Below are positions 10,015 to 21,955 of a DNA stretch of 64,000 nt, one piece after another; the stretch's first letter is position 1, and each line of letters starts with the position of its first letter. The notes under the pieces are model-generated. The model ran no database searches and was not told where the DNA came from. It saw only the letters and a list, made by a program, of their open reading frames with translations. The stretch comes from Basidiobolus meristosporus CBS 931.73 (lineage: Eukaryota > Basidiobolomycota > Basidiobolomycetes > Basidiobolales > Basidiobolaceae), in NCBI GenBank assembly GCA_002104905.1, contig MCFE01000473.1, positions 1 to 64,000 of the forward strand, written 5' to 3'. Both the position numbers and the translations under genes were made by a program.

Positions 10015-12321
10015 CGTGTGAAACCTAAGAAGCACCATTGAAAACTCATAGCATTGTAAATTAAATCAAATACATACTGTCTCCCCAAATACACACTGCC
10101 TCCCCAAATACATGCCAGTCCATCAGACGCGTGCTCAATGTATGCAAGGACTTGCTGCCCAACTTTGCGCATTTGCGCTGGCTAATCATGTAACTGGGAA
10201 TAGACAAACAATACACCTGTGGAACGAGGAGCTCCTAGCCAGCTGGCTTTCATAGATGCAGGCTATCCCGTGTTTTGCTATTCCAGGGAGAAAAAGATCA
10301 CATTGGTGAGACAGGGTGCTCCATACGTTACCAGTGCCGTTGGTGAATAATTGGGCAGATCTAGAAATTCCACAGCCTGCATACCTCGCAAATAGCGGCA
10401 TTACGACCACCTCACAGACAGCACAAGATCTGTAAGTGCTATTCAAATTCGCCGTAAATCAAGATGCAAATAGAGATAGATCCAGCAATTGCATGGTGTC
10501 CAGCAAATCGTTTCCTCGTGAGGAGGACACTGGGCAATGCGTTGTAGAAGGTTACTCCGATCAGAAGGTACCGATTAAGTACGAGTGCTCGAGTCTGATT
10601 TATCGGCACAGATTGTTCTTGATCCTCTCTACTCCAGGTCGTGTTCCGCGACCGAGTGTTTCAGAATAGGCCATTCGAAGAAGCCGGAGTTTCATCCGAT
10701 CAACTATTGCTTGGGTATACAAGCGCCGAAATGGAAATGATTGCTTCTCGTCAGCTTGGAAGACGTAAGCCTCCCCATTTGGGATTGAGAATACAATGCA
10801 AGAGAGTTTACGCAATCCGAGATCCATATGAACTTGGTACTGCATACGGATGCTCGCTTATTCTAAACCAAAAGGCCTCAGCATCTGATCTATCGTCTTA
10901 CACATGATCAGCTCAACGATTCTGTTTCGTAAAAATTCCACAGATATGGTTCTAAACCAGTTCTATATTCCCATGGACTTTGGAATACACTACTGGTTTC
11001 CACTCACCGTTAAGGGAGCCATTACACCACAGAAAACCGATAACATACCATTTGAGCAGCAATCCAGAGTCATTGTTGGCATTATCTTCGGGGAATGTTT
11101 AAGACAATACAGCTCTTGCCAGAAAAACCTGCTTTGTGCTGGTGGGGCTCGCAATAGGAGGTCGCCGTATCGGAACAAAGGACAGAGGGTTACTAAGCTA
11201 TCTCACTAATGTGCTGCTCGGAGTCTTGGTTGGAGGGTGACCCTGATAAAGAGGCGCGGCAGCGCATCATCGTGTTATCATCAAATATCACTGCCAATTC
11301 TTGTGCTATGTAAACTGGCTAGACTCTTGCAGCATGGTTAATTTTACCAATAACAGCTGCGTAAAAGGGTGATACATATTCAGCGGATTACTAAAGATGT
11401 GCGAGAAGTGGTCTTTTAGGCTGTGGTTGGACGTTTTCTGGGTACACCTTGGATCACAGATATTTACGTGCCATCAGCATGAATGTGGTTTGCTGCTCTA
11501 CATGATTGGCTCTTGGACGCAAGAATACTGTTTGTAAAAGCTTGCGTCGATAAACTATTGGTAAGCTTCCCAATTTGCCGATATTGGGGTAACCATTCGC
11601 CAACCCAGCTGATACGCTAATCATTGGTATGTACGCTTTCAGATTGGTCCTGTGCTATCGAAAGAGACTGATCATCTACCCGGTTTTTCTCAGCGGAAGT
11701 AGGCTGCGATCAGAGTTCGATACACAGGAGTATAATTGTTTCGATCAAGAATGCACAACTCTTGGATGATGCTTGTGCTAATTTGCTATTTAACAAAAAT
11801 GGACTCCTCTATGCGCTATTGTGCACCTCCATAGGTATCCAACCGGTTGTGGGTTGAGTACTTAGCTAAGAGTCGTTTATGGAGGTTCCAGAGTATCGTC
11901 GAACCTTGGCTAGCCTGTACCTACTACAAATTACAAGGCTTTGAAACCCAGGAGGCTGGGCAGTGGAGTGATGTAACGGGGATCACTCAGCTTATGGTTA
12001 TAATGTTTCTTGTAGCCATTGTCGGGTATTCGCCCCGACAACCAATTACGAGTAGAGCAACTCCACATTCTCACCGATTCCTACTGCTACTGCTACTGTC
12101 ACACCTGGCTCGATCTTTGCCTTGATTTTATAGTTAGTCCAGTTGTTTCCATACAAAAGTTCTATTGGCCCCGACCCTTTACTAGGAGAATTCAGTTGAA
12201 AACCAGTTTGTCGGGCTGAAGAAGTATTGGCCAAGAGCCCTCGATCATTGTGATTTCATTTAAATTAGGTTGTTTCTGTTGGGGAGTGGTGAGGCTGAGT
12301 AACAACAGGCCCATTAACTTC
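10015..12321. other. Spacer between SPT2 and the HMG gene, no supported gene
   Basis: The stretch has several frames of 60-100 codons, for example 10,641-10,907 (+), whose segment EMEMIASRQLGRRKPPHLGLR looks protein-like but matches nothing I know and needs a GTG start, and 10,904-11,209 (+). No splice-consistent joining gives a recognisable protein. It might hold a fast-evolving or relic gene, which would matter if this is a mating-type region. Confidence 0.35.
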
Positions 12322-12328
12322 TATAAAA
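12322..12328 (+). promoter_or_regulatory. TATA box of the HMG-box gene
   Basis: TATAAAA occurs 80 bp upstream of the start codon, the best core-promoter match in this spacer. Confidence 0.5.
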
Positions 12329-12407
12329 CTCTGGCATTCCCCTCTGAAGTTCGTATATCGCTTCTCCTTGTATATCACAGTAGCGTTATTTTCTTCATAT
12401 CAAGGTC

Positions 12408-13355
12408 ATGGATCTGCTTGCCACCGACAGTATTCGCCTCCCGGAAATGATAGCTGCTCCGCATTATATGCAGAGTTCCAAGAATCCATCCGAGGTTTAC
12501 ATGAACATCTCACTATTCCCATTCAACAATATTCAGAAAAGTCTGGCGTCAAAGAGATACACATACTGCGTAGTTCCTGAGGGCTATCACGCTCTTTTGG
12601 TCCCAGAGAGGGACTACCAGATTCTTACGAAAAAAATTGGCCCAACAGAAGGCCAGCACATTCCAGCAAGAGGAAACGTGAAGACCGAGTCTTCAGTGGA
12701 AGATAAAGGAGACGCTCAGTCCGAGAAACCGCGTCGACCACCGAACCCATTCTTCTTGTTCAGGAAGGATAAACAAGCCAGTGTTTTTGCCCAGCACAGA
12801 GGGATCTCTAACCTGGAGGTTTCAAAGGTTGTTGGTAGAATGTGGAAAACTGCCAGCTTTCAAGAAAAAGAGTACTATCAGCGCTTGGCCGAGGAATTCA
12901 AGAAGGAGCATCAGGAGAAGTATCCGAATTACAAATACAGCCCGGCGAAGCAGAAGAGAAAGTGCAAGAAGAACGAGTGTGGATTCAGTAACAAACGCGC
13001 TCGATTCGTTCAACTCCCTATGAGTGAAGACTCTAGCCTTAACAGTCTTCTAACTACCAGCCACAATATAACCTCGGTGCAGAAACCGCATGATTATGTA
13101 TCGCCGACAGAGATACCACTGAGTGGGATACCGTCAAATGATTCACAAGAGTTCGACATCTCTACAGATTTGGATTCGCCAATATTTTCGGAATATGCTT
13201 TCCCTAGTGCTGAAGTATGGCCGGCTAGTAGTATACCACTCGAGCAGAGCCCTTGCAGCTTCAATGAGTTACACTTCTCGGACACCAACAAGTTGCTCTA
13301 CAGCCAAGGATACTATGACCCTCTCTTGATATCACACCAATACTTGCAGAATTAG
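12408..13355 (+). CDS. HMG-box transcription factor, MATA type (MAT1-2-1 or Ste11-like candidate)
   Basis: A single uninterrupted frame encodes 315 residues. The HMG box spans about 108-178: RRPPNPFFLFRKDKQ at its start, VSKVVGRMWKTASFQEKEYY in the middle and HQEKYPNYKYSP at its end. This Y-x-Y-x-P ending and the RPPNxFxLxRKDKQ opening are typical of the MATA_HMG class, which includes mating-type MAT1-2-1 and Ste11/Prf1 regulators. A basic cluster (181-199) is a probable nuclear signal. The N-terminal 107 residues contain CVVPEGYHALLVPERDY, which I cannot place. The C-terminal third is Ser/acid-rich and may activate transcription. Most MAT1-2-1 genes have an intron in the codon of the conserved box serine; here that serine (about 139) is uninterrupted. 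The gene stands alone in about 9.5 kb of DNA. The HMG class is certain; the mating-type role is inference. Confidence 0.85.
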   Translation: MDLLATDSIRLPEMIAAPHYMQSSKNPSEVYMNISLFPFNNIQKSLASKRYTYCVVPEGYHALLVPERDYQILTKKIGPTEGQHIPARGNVKTESSVEDKGDAQSEKPRRPPNPFFLFRKDKQASVFAQHRGISNLEVSKVVGRMWKTASFQEKEYYQRLAEEFKKEHQEKYPNYKYSPAKQKRKCKKNECGFSNKRARFVQLPMSEDSSLNSLLTTSHNITSVQKPHDYVSPTEIPLSGIPSNDSQEFDISTDLDSPIFSEYAFPSAEVWPASSIPLEQSPCSFNELHFSDTNKLLYSQGYYDPLLISHQYLQN

Positions 13356-16300
13356 ATTTCAAGATCCCATCACTGTAATCCTTAGAAATCTAATTAGATT
13401 GCTGTCTATACCGACACTCACTATGTATATATCTTATCTAATTCATTTTGGCACAATACATTGGTTATAAAATATTGATATCTACGTATTTCAATGATTC
13501 TAAGCTGGGGAATATCATCAGGGGAACACACTAGTAAATATTTGTAGATGCTTAGTGATTATCCGACGACCTGATGGGATTGATAGAAGGGTACAGCTAG
13601 CATGGGCAATCCATGGATGTGGAGGAAAATGATTTGAAATCATGAACCAAATGTTTGGACCTCGGTTTTTCCAGGTCTGACTTTCTTATGATTGAATAGA
13701 GTAGCGGTGAGAGTCTGGAAAATCGGAACAGGTTGTAACCAAAACACACATATTGGGTAGCACACACACACTTGCTTACCAGGATATATGAACCCATGAC
13801 CAATTCAACAGAAAAAGCCACTATAAGATAATGCTCCTCGCAATAAAGGTGAGAAGAGCTCACTCCACCTGTTGAAGCTGGGCATTACATCTGACGTTAG
13901 ACAGTGCCTGTGGAGAACTAGAGTAATCAAAGCCGCACGTAAGCTTCAAGCCAACCGCATTTGTCTATGGCGGACTCGACATTTTGGTATATCACAGATA
14001 GAGGAGGGGGAGGTACCTATGGCCAAATGGTTAGCTGAGGAGAGTCTGCTTTGAGTCTCTAAAAAGCCAGATTTAAATCTTGTTCAGCCAACAGAACACG
14101 ATCTTCCTGTACCTATGGTCCTCCAGGCGAATCAATTACATACATATTATAAAGGAAACTTGGAGGCAGGGAATTCGACATGTTTAGCTATTAGTATAGC
14201 AGCAAATACTGGTTCCCTCCAATAGCCCAATTGGAAGCTGGTTTAGCTCCATTGGTTGGGGTGAGGACTCAATTAACCGAGGCTTTCGATCATGATCGGA
14301 GTAACACATCATCTAGGCAGCAATCGGAGTAGAGTCTCAAGTCTTGTGTTCTATGCAGAACCAGAAAGAGGCCTCAAAGATCTCCATTCATCATATTGCA
14401 TATCTTGTCTTAATCACTAAAAGCATATTTATTGAGATGGCATTTATTGATATTTATGCAACAATGCAACATCTTCTAGGTTCTAGATTGGCCACCACGT
14501 ATTACTCCTTATGGTTAAAATAACCAGAAGTTTGGTGAATTCGTAAGGTCTTAGTAATTCTAGTGGTAAATCAACCCGGTTTTGGATCGATTTGGATCCC
14601 CAAGTGACGAGCCCTGGTGGCAAAATACGATAGTACTTCCGTTTGCACCGGGCACATACGCTGTGGCACTGATGGCAACTTCCGCATTGATTTGTTGGAG
14701 CCCGAATCAGATAATTATTTATCACTTCATTGTGATCGAAGCCTTCGAGAAGCGACCAAACCAGAGTTTTCCCCAAGCGAACATGTTTCAAAATTGTCGG
14801 TCATCTTGATCGTTGAGCGTCCATATTTGTGGGGAGTCATGCTTTTGATATCAGTGGATTCGCTCATTATGGGCCAATAGAGAATTAAAAGTCCCTCTTT
14901 GGCCCGCCCTATATACTGGTTTGAATTCTAATTACTCCTAGAAACAAGTGCCATATATCAGGTACCCGGAAATGGTGTGTTCTTGTATTCATTACCCTAC
15001 ATATGTTGGGGAGAATATCCCACAACCGAGACCTGACTTCTCCACACTCAACATTGTCTCTAGGCGCTTCATGCCAGTTTGGTTCGGTGGTTCAGTATTC
15101 CCAGAAGCGAGTCTTCTGCTGGATGCTCATCGCCCCAGTTCCCTCCACCTCAAATGGCGACAAGCCACTAGAAGCCTCTTAATTTAAACTGAGATTTGAT
15201 ATATCTGAGAGGATGCTTATAAATCAATTGGGCGACTACTTTCTGCTCGATATGTTACATACGTACCATCCACTTGACCTTGGTTGGGCTTTTTGAGAAC
15301 CTGGCCCAATAATGATTACATAAATAGTAGTATTGACTCCTCTAGTCACCCATGTAAACTCAATGTGATTCACAATATACCAGAACGTAGTGGCCCAAAT
15401 CAACACTTGGAGCGTTCCCCGGTCATGTGAGTACGATTTGCTACAAAAAGGTAAATCCTTAATTGGTTGGAGATCCGATCACATACTTCATAATAAGAGA
15501 GACTTACAGTCGGTTTTACAGAGGATTCAGTCGACGTTCCTACGATTTCTGAGAAAGCCAAGTGTGGTGCATGAGAACGAAACAAATCTCCTAATAGGTA
15601 TACCTTGTGAACTTCATATGGGTTGGGTGTCCTGAAATGATATGGAGGCCAACGAAATGATCAATCACTAGCACAGGACTCAGATGGGTCATTGTGCCTG
15701 CTTGTTACTGATTGGGTACCTTTCTTCCCCTTTCATCAGAGCTTTTGTGGGCTTTTGTGCGATGTACAATAATTGGTCTACTCACAATATTGAGAGGAGA
15801 ATTAACAAGCGAATTTAGGCATGAGGTATAGGGCAAATGGAAGGATTAGCCGAATGTGCTCGCCGATCAATTAATTCAGCGCGGTGTTGATACCAAGCTT
15901 CGTCTCAAACCAGTATTACCATGGCATATTGGCGTAAGGCGAATACTACGCCAACTATGGGGCTTAGCTCCGCTTGATAGTTTATGCATGATATTGATGC
16001 CATTGAATCCACGACTTATCAGATTCTTCATCTCTCCATGCGTATACGTAAGATATGCCCCGATTTTTCGCCTTGTTGGTTGAACGGTCTCAAAGGCCAG
16101 CCGCAAAGGCTTATGCTAGCTCATTTGGAATTCGGAAAGGTGGTAACTAGCGGCTGATCACTGTCATCTGCAGCGCAGCACAAAAGCAGTTATTACCTTC
16201 CCAAGTGAAATCTACCGGTATCTAGCTACCTGATGATTTTAATAATAATGTTATTCGATTGAAATATTGTCATAATTATGTCCTCGACAACTCACAAGCC

Positions 16301-17278
16301 GTTGATGATATCCAGGAACATGAATCCCACATCAATAGTTTATTGGTGGAGCCTAGCGTAGTGACCCCTTTGTTATAGGTTCGCCTTTTCCAACACAATG
16401 GCATCGTACAAAAACGGTTGCAATTATTAGGATGGTACCTTATTGTTCATATCAACTAATAACACATTTGGGGCAACGTTTTGGAAGCCAATTTTGGCTT
16501 GGAATTAATTTCGGAAGATCTCTCTTGCTGATAATTCACAACTGTGGGACAGCTGGGAAGTTAGAGAAGGCCTCAGACCTTACCCGCGTCTTTCAATGCA
16601 CTTCCACAGCACAACACAGCAATATATCTGGTCCAACAAAGTTCTAAAAAGAATAGGAATACTGCACTTCCACTCCACAAGCTATCGTGTGATCAGATCA
16701 CCTCAGTCCCAAGTATGCCACCAGCATATACTGCCCCGAGTAAAAATGCCATGGGCTCCTGGTGGTATTACATCCCACTTGTCACAATATTTTGCATATG
16801 AGGAGGGTTAACTAATGCCACTCCTACCCCAATTTTTTTGGCCATTGTAAGTAGAATCCAAATCGGATTTTTGCTGATTGTGTATGGTACATTATTGATG
16901 GTGTTCATTGGCAAGTCACTAGGGTACATAGATCCAGCCAGTTGTGATGTTCTCTTGGAACAGATTACTGATTTATTTTTTGCATTAAGGGCGGACTTGA
17001 CATTGGGTGGTGACATGAATGAAACTGAGTTATGTCTGATGAAGAACTCAATGGCAATAGGCCATGGAACAACTTAGATAAAACCTGCCACTATCAGCGT
17101 AAGGGGCTTTAAGTACACTAGCACAACAGAACAAGTCTGTTACATGCTAATAGAAGCTTTGGATTGTGAGGTAGACTAAAAGGTACATGGAACCTACCAA
17201 ATCTCAAGTTGGAAGTTTTTGCAAGGTCAGCTAGGGTAGTGTCCGAGGAGTTCTTCTCCCACCTAGCTAATTACTACA
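13356..17278. other. Gene-poor spacer downstream of the HMG gene
   Basis: Nearly 4 kb contain only short unconvincing frames. A stretch at 14,617-14,880 (+) reads somewhat like protein (CGTDGNFRIDLLEPESDNY) but has no domain or usable splice context. Sequence near 14,243 resembles a tRNA A box but no cloverleaf forms. I see no transposon protein. It is a candidate idiomorph-like or relic region if the HMG gene is a mating-type gene. Confidence 0.35.
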
Positions 17279-17626
17279 TGTTGTAATTATTTAGTCTACA
17301 CCTAAACCATTCATATAACGTAAGATTCTACTTTGCTTGTGGCCAAGTTACGAGTTGTTTACCTATGATTTAGGTCATAAGTAATCAGCTAATTCTTAGA
17401 ATCGGTGAAGGTCAGGAAGTAATAATATTGTCAAACCCGCCCAAAAGCCCCCAGCTTTGCACAGTGGTGCCTAGGATTTTCCTTGAAGCATTTTATCATT
17501 ATTTTTACAAAGTTCCCCTAAAAGTATTAATACCTTACTTGAACTTAATCAAACAATAAGTGAATATCATGCAATTTTCCTAGTTCTCCAACTCACCTCC
17601 AATACTCTCTAGAGTCTTGCGGCACA
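17279..17626 (+). repeat. Diverged solo LTR, copia family Y
   Basis: The segment begins TGTTGTAATTATTTAG, continues with 'cacctaaac' and contains 'gcccccagctttgcacagtgg', 'aatcaaacaataagtgaatat' and 'ctcacctccaatactctct'. These appear in the same order as in the LTR at 25,583-25,914. The end is degenerate (CTTGCGGCACA instead of CTTACAACA) and no target duplication is visible, so this is an old copy. Confidence 0.6.
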
Positions 17627-19358
17627 ATCTCCAGTATTCTCTTGGGATCTAGCTCACAAGGCACCTATTCTATAAGCTATAGAAGCCCTGATAATTCAAG
17701 ATACTCTCAAATTTGCTCAAGGGTCTCCAACTCTACTCAAAGTTTGCTGTGGAACTCTTCAAGAAGTTAATACGGATTTGGCAGAATCTCCTCAATAATA
17801 CCAATATCCATTTTCAACATAGTTAGATAAAAGGCGAGAGCCACATTTCCTTCAGGCTCCAAGTCCCTTTCAGATCCTATCGCCAACCTGCAACATTTGG
17901 GAATTGAAGAGCTACAAACAATTGGCATTGTACATGCTGGAAAGCAACTTTCGAAGTTACAGCAGAAAGCTCATTGATTAAAATACTGTAAAATTGGATG
18001 TCTACATAGGTTTATCAGAAGATCTACCTCCGCCGAGCACCCCTGCAGTTACCCCACTGAAATAGTCCTGCAAATATAGACATTGCTACAACGAGCGAAA
18101 AAAGCATACCTCAATCGCTTGCTGATGTGCATACAGCCACAGCTCACCCGCCATCATAAATCGTCCGCAGCGTACAAAGCTGGTAGTGATTTGACGTATT
18201 TTTAAGCGATGCTTGAATATTATGTTTACAATTGCTATCAAATTACGAAGTTCCCAACGACTCGGCACCCGATTGGCTACCAAAATACCGAGAACTTTAA
18301 AGCTTAACCTTGCAGTTAAATATTATAGTCGAGGTCCAAGAATTGTATACGCATAATGATGACACCACGAGTATTCAATGAATCACCTGATCCTGTGGGG
18401 AGAAATAGAACACCCTAATCGTTACGGCGAGCTATAGATCAGCTTGCTTTGGTGGTGCTAGGAGCACTCGCTCCCACCGTACTTCATCAATAAAATCAAA
18501 ATATAGAAAGCCAGGCACATGCCTTTCACATCTCGAGGAGATTGGCAAGGCCTGCAAGCTTTTGCATAATTGTTAATGTTGTAATACATTTTTTCATTTG
18601 AGCGAACTCGTATTATCGGGATTCCGTTTTTTAATATGGGGCTGAGTGGAGTGGGGTAAGGTGCTTGGCATCCTGAGGAAATCGGAATCCGAATTTCCGG
18701 CGGGTATGCTAAGATTGGAGAATGGCATGAATCCAACCATACTCCATCTTAGGATCATGTGTGAATTTTCACTCGTTGGTTCACGACCGATTCTCTATCT
18801 TGATAGAATACTCATGTCTCAAGATCGATTGCATTAGGCGAGTTGGTCTCCGTTTGCGCAAGAATGAAAGAGCTCGGGTTCTGACTAGCCTTGCCATCTT
18901 GAAGTCGAATCCTCAAATCGGTCACAGCCCAACTGCTTCATCCTTAGTGTTGGGCCGTAGGAATCATACGATGTATCCAGGTGGCCTTTCTTGGTTCTAA
19001 CTATAATAGGCATCAAGTGGTTCTCTACCATGCGCAGTTTAAGCCTCCACCAAGGTAATACACTGCCAGCAATGACATCATACTCTCAGCGCCATTGATT
19101 TAGTGTGTCCGTCCTTCTTGAGGAAAGATTGCCATACCTAATCATTGGCTAGAAACAAACATGACGAAAGCTCAACATGAGAAGTGGGATGGCGATAGGT
19201 TTTGGAGGGAATGGTAGAACCAGTCACGGAGATATCTTCGGATCTGAGGCGGAATCGTGAAATGCTCCAGGATGATCGGGAGGTCGGAGTCAGCTCGGAC
19301 ACAGGAACTACTAAACGCCGAGATGAGATTCAACAGAGCGATGGCCTGAGAAGTCCAA
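17627..19358. other. Spacer upstream of the kinase gene
   Basis: There are short frames on both strands, none with a recognised domain. The last 300 bp form the kinase promoter. Nothing else is supported. Confidence 0.4.
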
Positions 19359-19366
19359 TATAAAAG
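19359..19366 (+). promoter_or_regulatory. TATA box of the kinase gene
   Basis: TATAAAAG lies 123 bp upstream of the kinase ATG and is followed by a pyrimidine-rich stretch, a good fungal core-promoter arrangement. Confidence 0.55.
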
Positions 19367-19481
19367 CCACCATCCACCGACGGATGCTGATACCATTCTT
19401 TAATTCGATCCTATTCATCCTTAACCATCTGGTGTAGTTCCTTAACCGTAACCTAACTGACTTCCATTCATTTGGTTAAAG

Positions 19482-20696
19482 ATGCAGGTTCCAGAGGTCA
19501 TTTACACATTGGTTAACACCCCCAAGGGCCCATTGCCAAACACCCCTTCGCATAAATATTCAGTCAGCAAAGGATTGCAAATCCCGTACTCACACCATCT
19601 AGTGTCCTATTCGATTACGAGCCCACAAAAAAGCATCATGTCATCTATCTCTACCTATACCTCAGTCGATTCGCAGAACTCTGGCATTACCGATCTCCAG
19701 ATTCCAGAGCGGTTCCTGTTCTCCGCAGTCAAGGAAAAGAAATCCAAAAAAAGCTTTAACTTTCCTAACCTTTTAAAAGTCAGATCGAGGAGTTCGAAGA
19801 AGAAGATCGTGGAACAGCTTCCATTGTTGGACGCGCTGCGAAAGCGGAATCTCCCGACATTGGCTGAGCTTTACGGCTCATTTTCGGACAACATGGGGAA
19901 CGGGGCGAGCGGGAATGTCCGGGCAACATTTTCTCTACGTGACGGGAAAAAATACGCAGTGAAGACGTACAGGGCCAAGCACGAAGGCCAGAAAAAGAAG
20001 CAGTACTTTGAACGTATCAGCAGCGAAATCTACATAGGTGCCTCCCTCTCCCATCGGAATATCATTCGCACGATTGATGTTATCATGGAGGAAGGCAAGA
20101 TCCATCAGATCATGGAATTCTGTCCGAACGACCTTATCACCATTGTCCAAGGCGGCCTAGCATCTGCAGAGCAGCTCGACCAGTATTTCCTCCAGATGAT
20201 GGAGGGCCTCAGGTATCTCCATCACCGGGGGGTCGCCCATCGAGATGTGAAGTTGGAGAATCTGTGCGTCAACGAAGAAGGGGTCCTGAAAATCATTGAC
20301 TTTGGAAGTAGCTTCATCGTAACAAACCCGTTCGATCTGTTTCAAACAAAATCTGCCACCTCCTTCGTGGGGACCGATCCATACATAGCACCGGAGATTC
20401 AGGACAGAAAGGCTTACGATGCTACCAAGGCTGATATATGGTCAGCTGGAGTGGTCTACGTGGTGATGGTACTAAAGCGATTCCCCTGGAAGGCGGCCCT
20501 TCCAAGCGAGAAGAGCTATACGAGCTTTCTCCAAAACCGAGATCAGGACGAATTCTTCCGGCTGCTCCCTGCTGGGTCAATCCCGCTAATCCGGCAAATG
20601 CTGGATCCCAACCCAGATACACGTGCCACAATAGATGAGGTGTTTAATGATTCATGGTTGCAAAGCCTAAGAACCCCATCTTCGCTCGATACATAA
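19482..20696 (+). CDS. Ser/Thr protein kinase, Sat4/Hal5 (NPR/HAL) type
   Basis: This is a 404-residue intronless gene. The kinase domain runs from about 130 to 395. The glycine-rich loop is NMGNGASGNV (137-146), the ATP lysine is K161 in YAVKTYR and the helix-C glutamate is E182. The catalytic loop is HRDVKLEN (253-260), the metal site IDFGSS (272-277), then GTDPYIAPE (297-305) and the subdomain XI arginine R381. The DFG-GS and G(S/T)DPY(I/L)APE patterns are typical of fungal HAL/NPR kinases, which control potassium and nutrient transporter stability at the plasma membrane. All catalytic residues are present. The 130-residue N-terminal tail is Ser/Thr- and Lys-rich; M53 is an alternative start. 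The kinase assignment is secure, the subfamily fairly so; the substrate is unknown. Confidence 0.92.
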   Translation: MQVPEVIYTLVNTPKGPLPNTPSHKYSVSKGLQIPYSHHLVSYSITSPQKSIMSSISTYTSVDSQNSGITDLQIPERFLFSAVKEKKSKKSFNFPNLLKVRSRSSKKKIVEQLPLLDALRKRNLPTLAELYGSFSDNMGNGASGNVRATFSLRDGKKYAVKTYRAKHEGQKKKQYFERISSEIYIGASLSHRNIIRTIDVIMEEGKIHQIMEFCPNDLITIVQGGLASAEQLDQYFLQMMEGLRYLHHRGVAHRDVKLENLCVNEEGVLKIIDFGSSFIVTNPFDLFQTKSATSFVGTDPYIAPEIQDRKAYDATKADIWSAGVVYVVMVLKRFPWKAALPSEKSYTSFLQNRDQDEFFRLLPAGSIPLIRQMLDPNPDTRATIDEVFNDSWLQSLRTPSSLDT

Positions 20697-20820
20697 TACA
20701 TATATATTGATGTAATATACCAACTAACTATCTCATATCTCGTCCCACACAAGCGTTGAATACCTCGTATGCCTGCAGTATATATCTCACCACTCACGCC
20801 TAGAAAATGTAACATACCTC

Positions 20821-20826
20821 AATAAA
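20821..20826 (+). terminator. Poly(A) signal AATAAA for the kinase gene
   Basis: AATAAA lies 125 bp after the kinase stop codon, preceded by an AT-rich 3' UTR. Confidence 0.45.
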
Positions 20827-21734
20827 GCATTGTTCATCTCTCACAATCCCTGGCCTTCCTTGGCATTTTATTCTGTGGCAACCGCTGAAGAAAGCCTACG
20901 CTCCTTATTGGCGGACATGACAGCAATCTTACCTCGCGTCACACGGGTACGTTACGCTACGACTGACTTTCAGTAACCTGCATGCAAGTGTGCCAACCAA
21001 CAACAATGCATCATGGAATTCAGTTCGGAATTAGGAAGGATCTAGCTGGCCGGCATGGGTGATTCCTGGCACAAGCCATCACTTGAACTCGAGTCATGAC
21101 AGTGCACCAATAAGCAGCACTTTTCTGATTGCCCAAATTTCAGCAACACCATCTGATTGGATGAATGACGCTGTCCATCCCAATATACTGGTTTCACATA
21201 TATATATCACATATATCTATCAAACTTCATTGTGCCTGCCCTCTAATAATGCCAGGATACAGGCAAAGGGATTCACTCATGTATCAACAATACCCCCTGA
21301 TCATGCAGGCAACCCGAATCCACAGTTATCTGACAGGCACACAACAAATATTGAGCAGACATGTAGCCAGATTACTTGTACCAATTCTGCTGTAAGCACC
21401 AGTTATAATCATATTTATTATGGACTGAACCTCACCTCACTATAGGTATTTCTATGCTTGCCTTGTACTGTCTTCAGCACCCACATTTGACAATTACTTG
21501 TCATTTCCAATGAGATAAATCTAATTTCCATACTTAAATGTGGAGGAAAAACATTGCTGCTCTATGCAAAATTCTTTAGCATCCATGGGATATTTATTAT
21601 CAACATTGTCAAGATCTACCTTAACAACAATCTCAAAGGCCAGCCAAATCACAATGGAGGTGGCTATAGGATACTATCTTTTGTAGCTTAGTTTGACTGC
21701 TAGTTGGTCTAGTTTCCTCCCAGAAAATATGTTT
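20827..21734. other. Boundary between gene region and transposon region
   Basis: No gene is supported. A 128-codon frame at 21,059-21,445 (+) is low-complexity, rich in Ser, Thr and Ile, with no domain. Composition shifts to AT-rich around 21,400. Confidence 0.4.
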
Positions 21735-21860
21735 GCTTTGTTATAAAATTTTTTAATTCTAACAAACTATTCACCTAGTTTAGTAACTTAGGTCATTACC
21801 TACAAATCTTAGAGATTAATGTCCAAATTCCCTGTTGAAATTTGTTCAGGACAGAATGTT
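21735..21860 (+). repeat. Partial copia family-Y LTR
   Basis: About 125 bp match the 5' third of the LTR at 25,583: 'cacctagtttagtaacttag', 'tcattacctacaaatcttag', 'ccaaattccctgttgaaatt'. The copy is truncated on the right. Confidence 0.5.
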
Positions 21861-21955
21861 AATCACAAATAAGATCTATGTGACTAGGTTAGCATAAAGA
21901 TTTAGATGATAACTTAATGATTACAACACCATTCAACAAGATGTTAATAGGTAAT

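Noticed and set aside
14222-14310. tRNA-like A-box sequence (tagctccattggttgggg) with a weak B-box further on
   Set aside because: No acceptor or anticodon stem forms at the right spacing; B-box consensus is poor.
16838-17077. 79-codon frame with a hydrophobic N terminus
   Set aside because: No domain, no promoter and no splice context; length is within chance for this composition.
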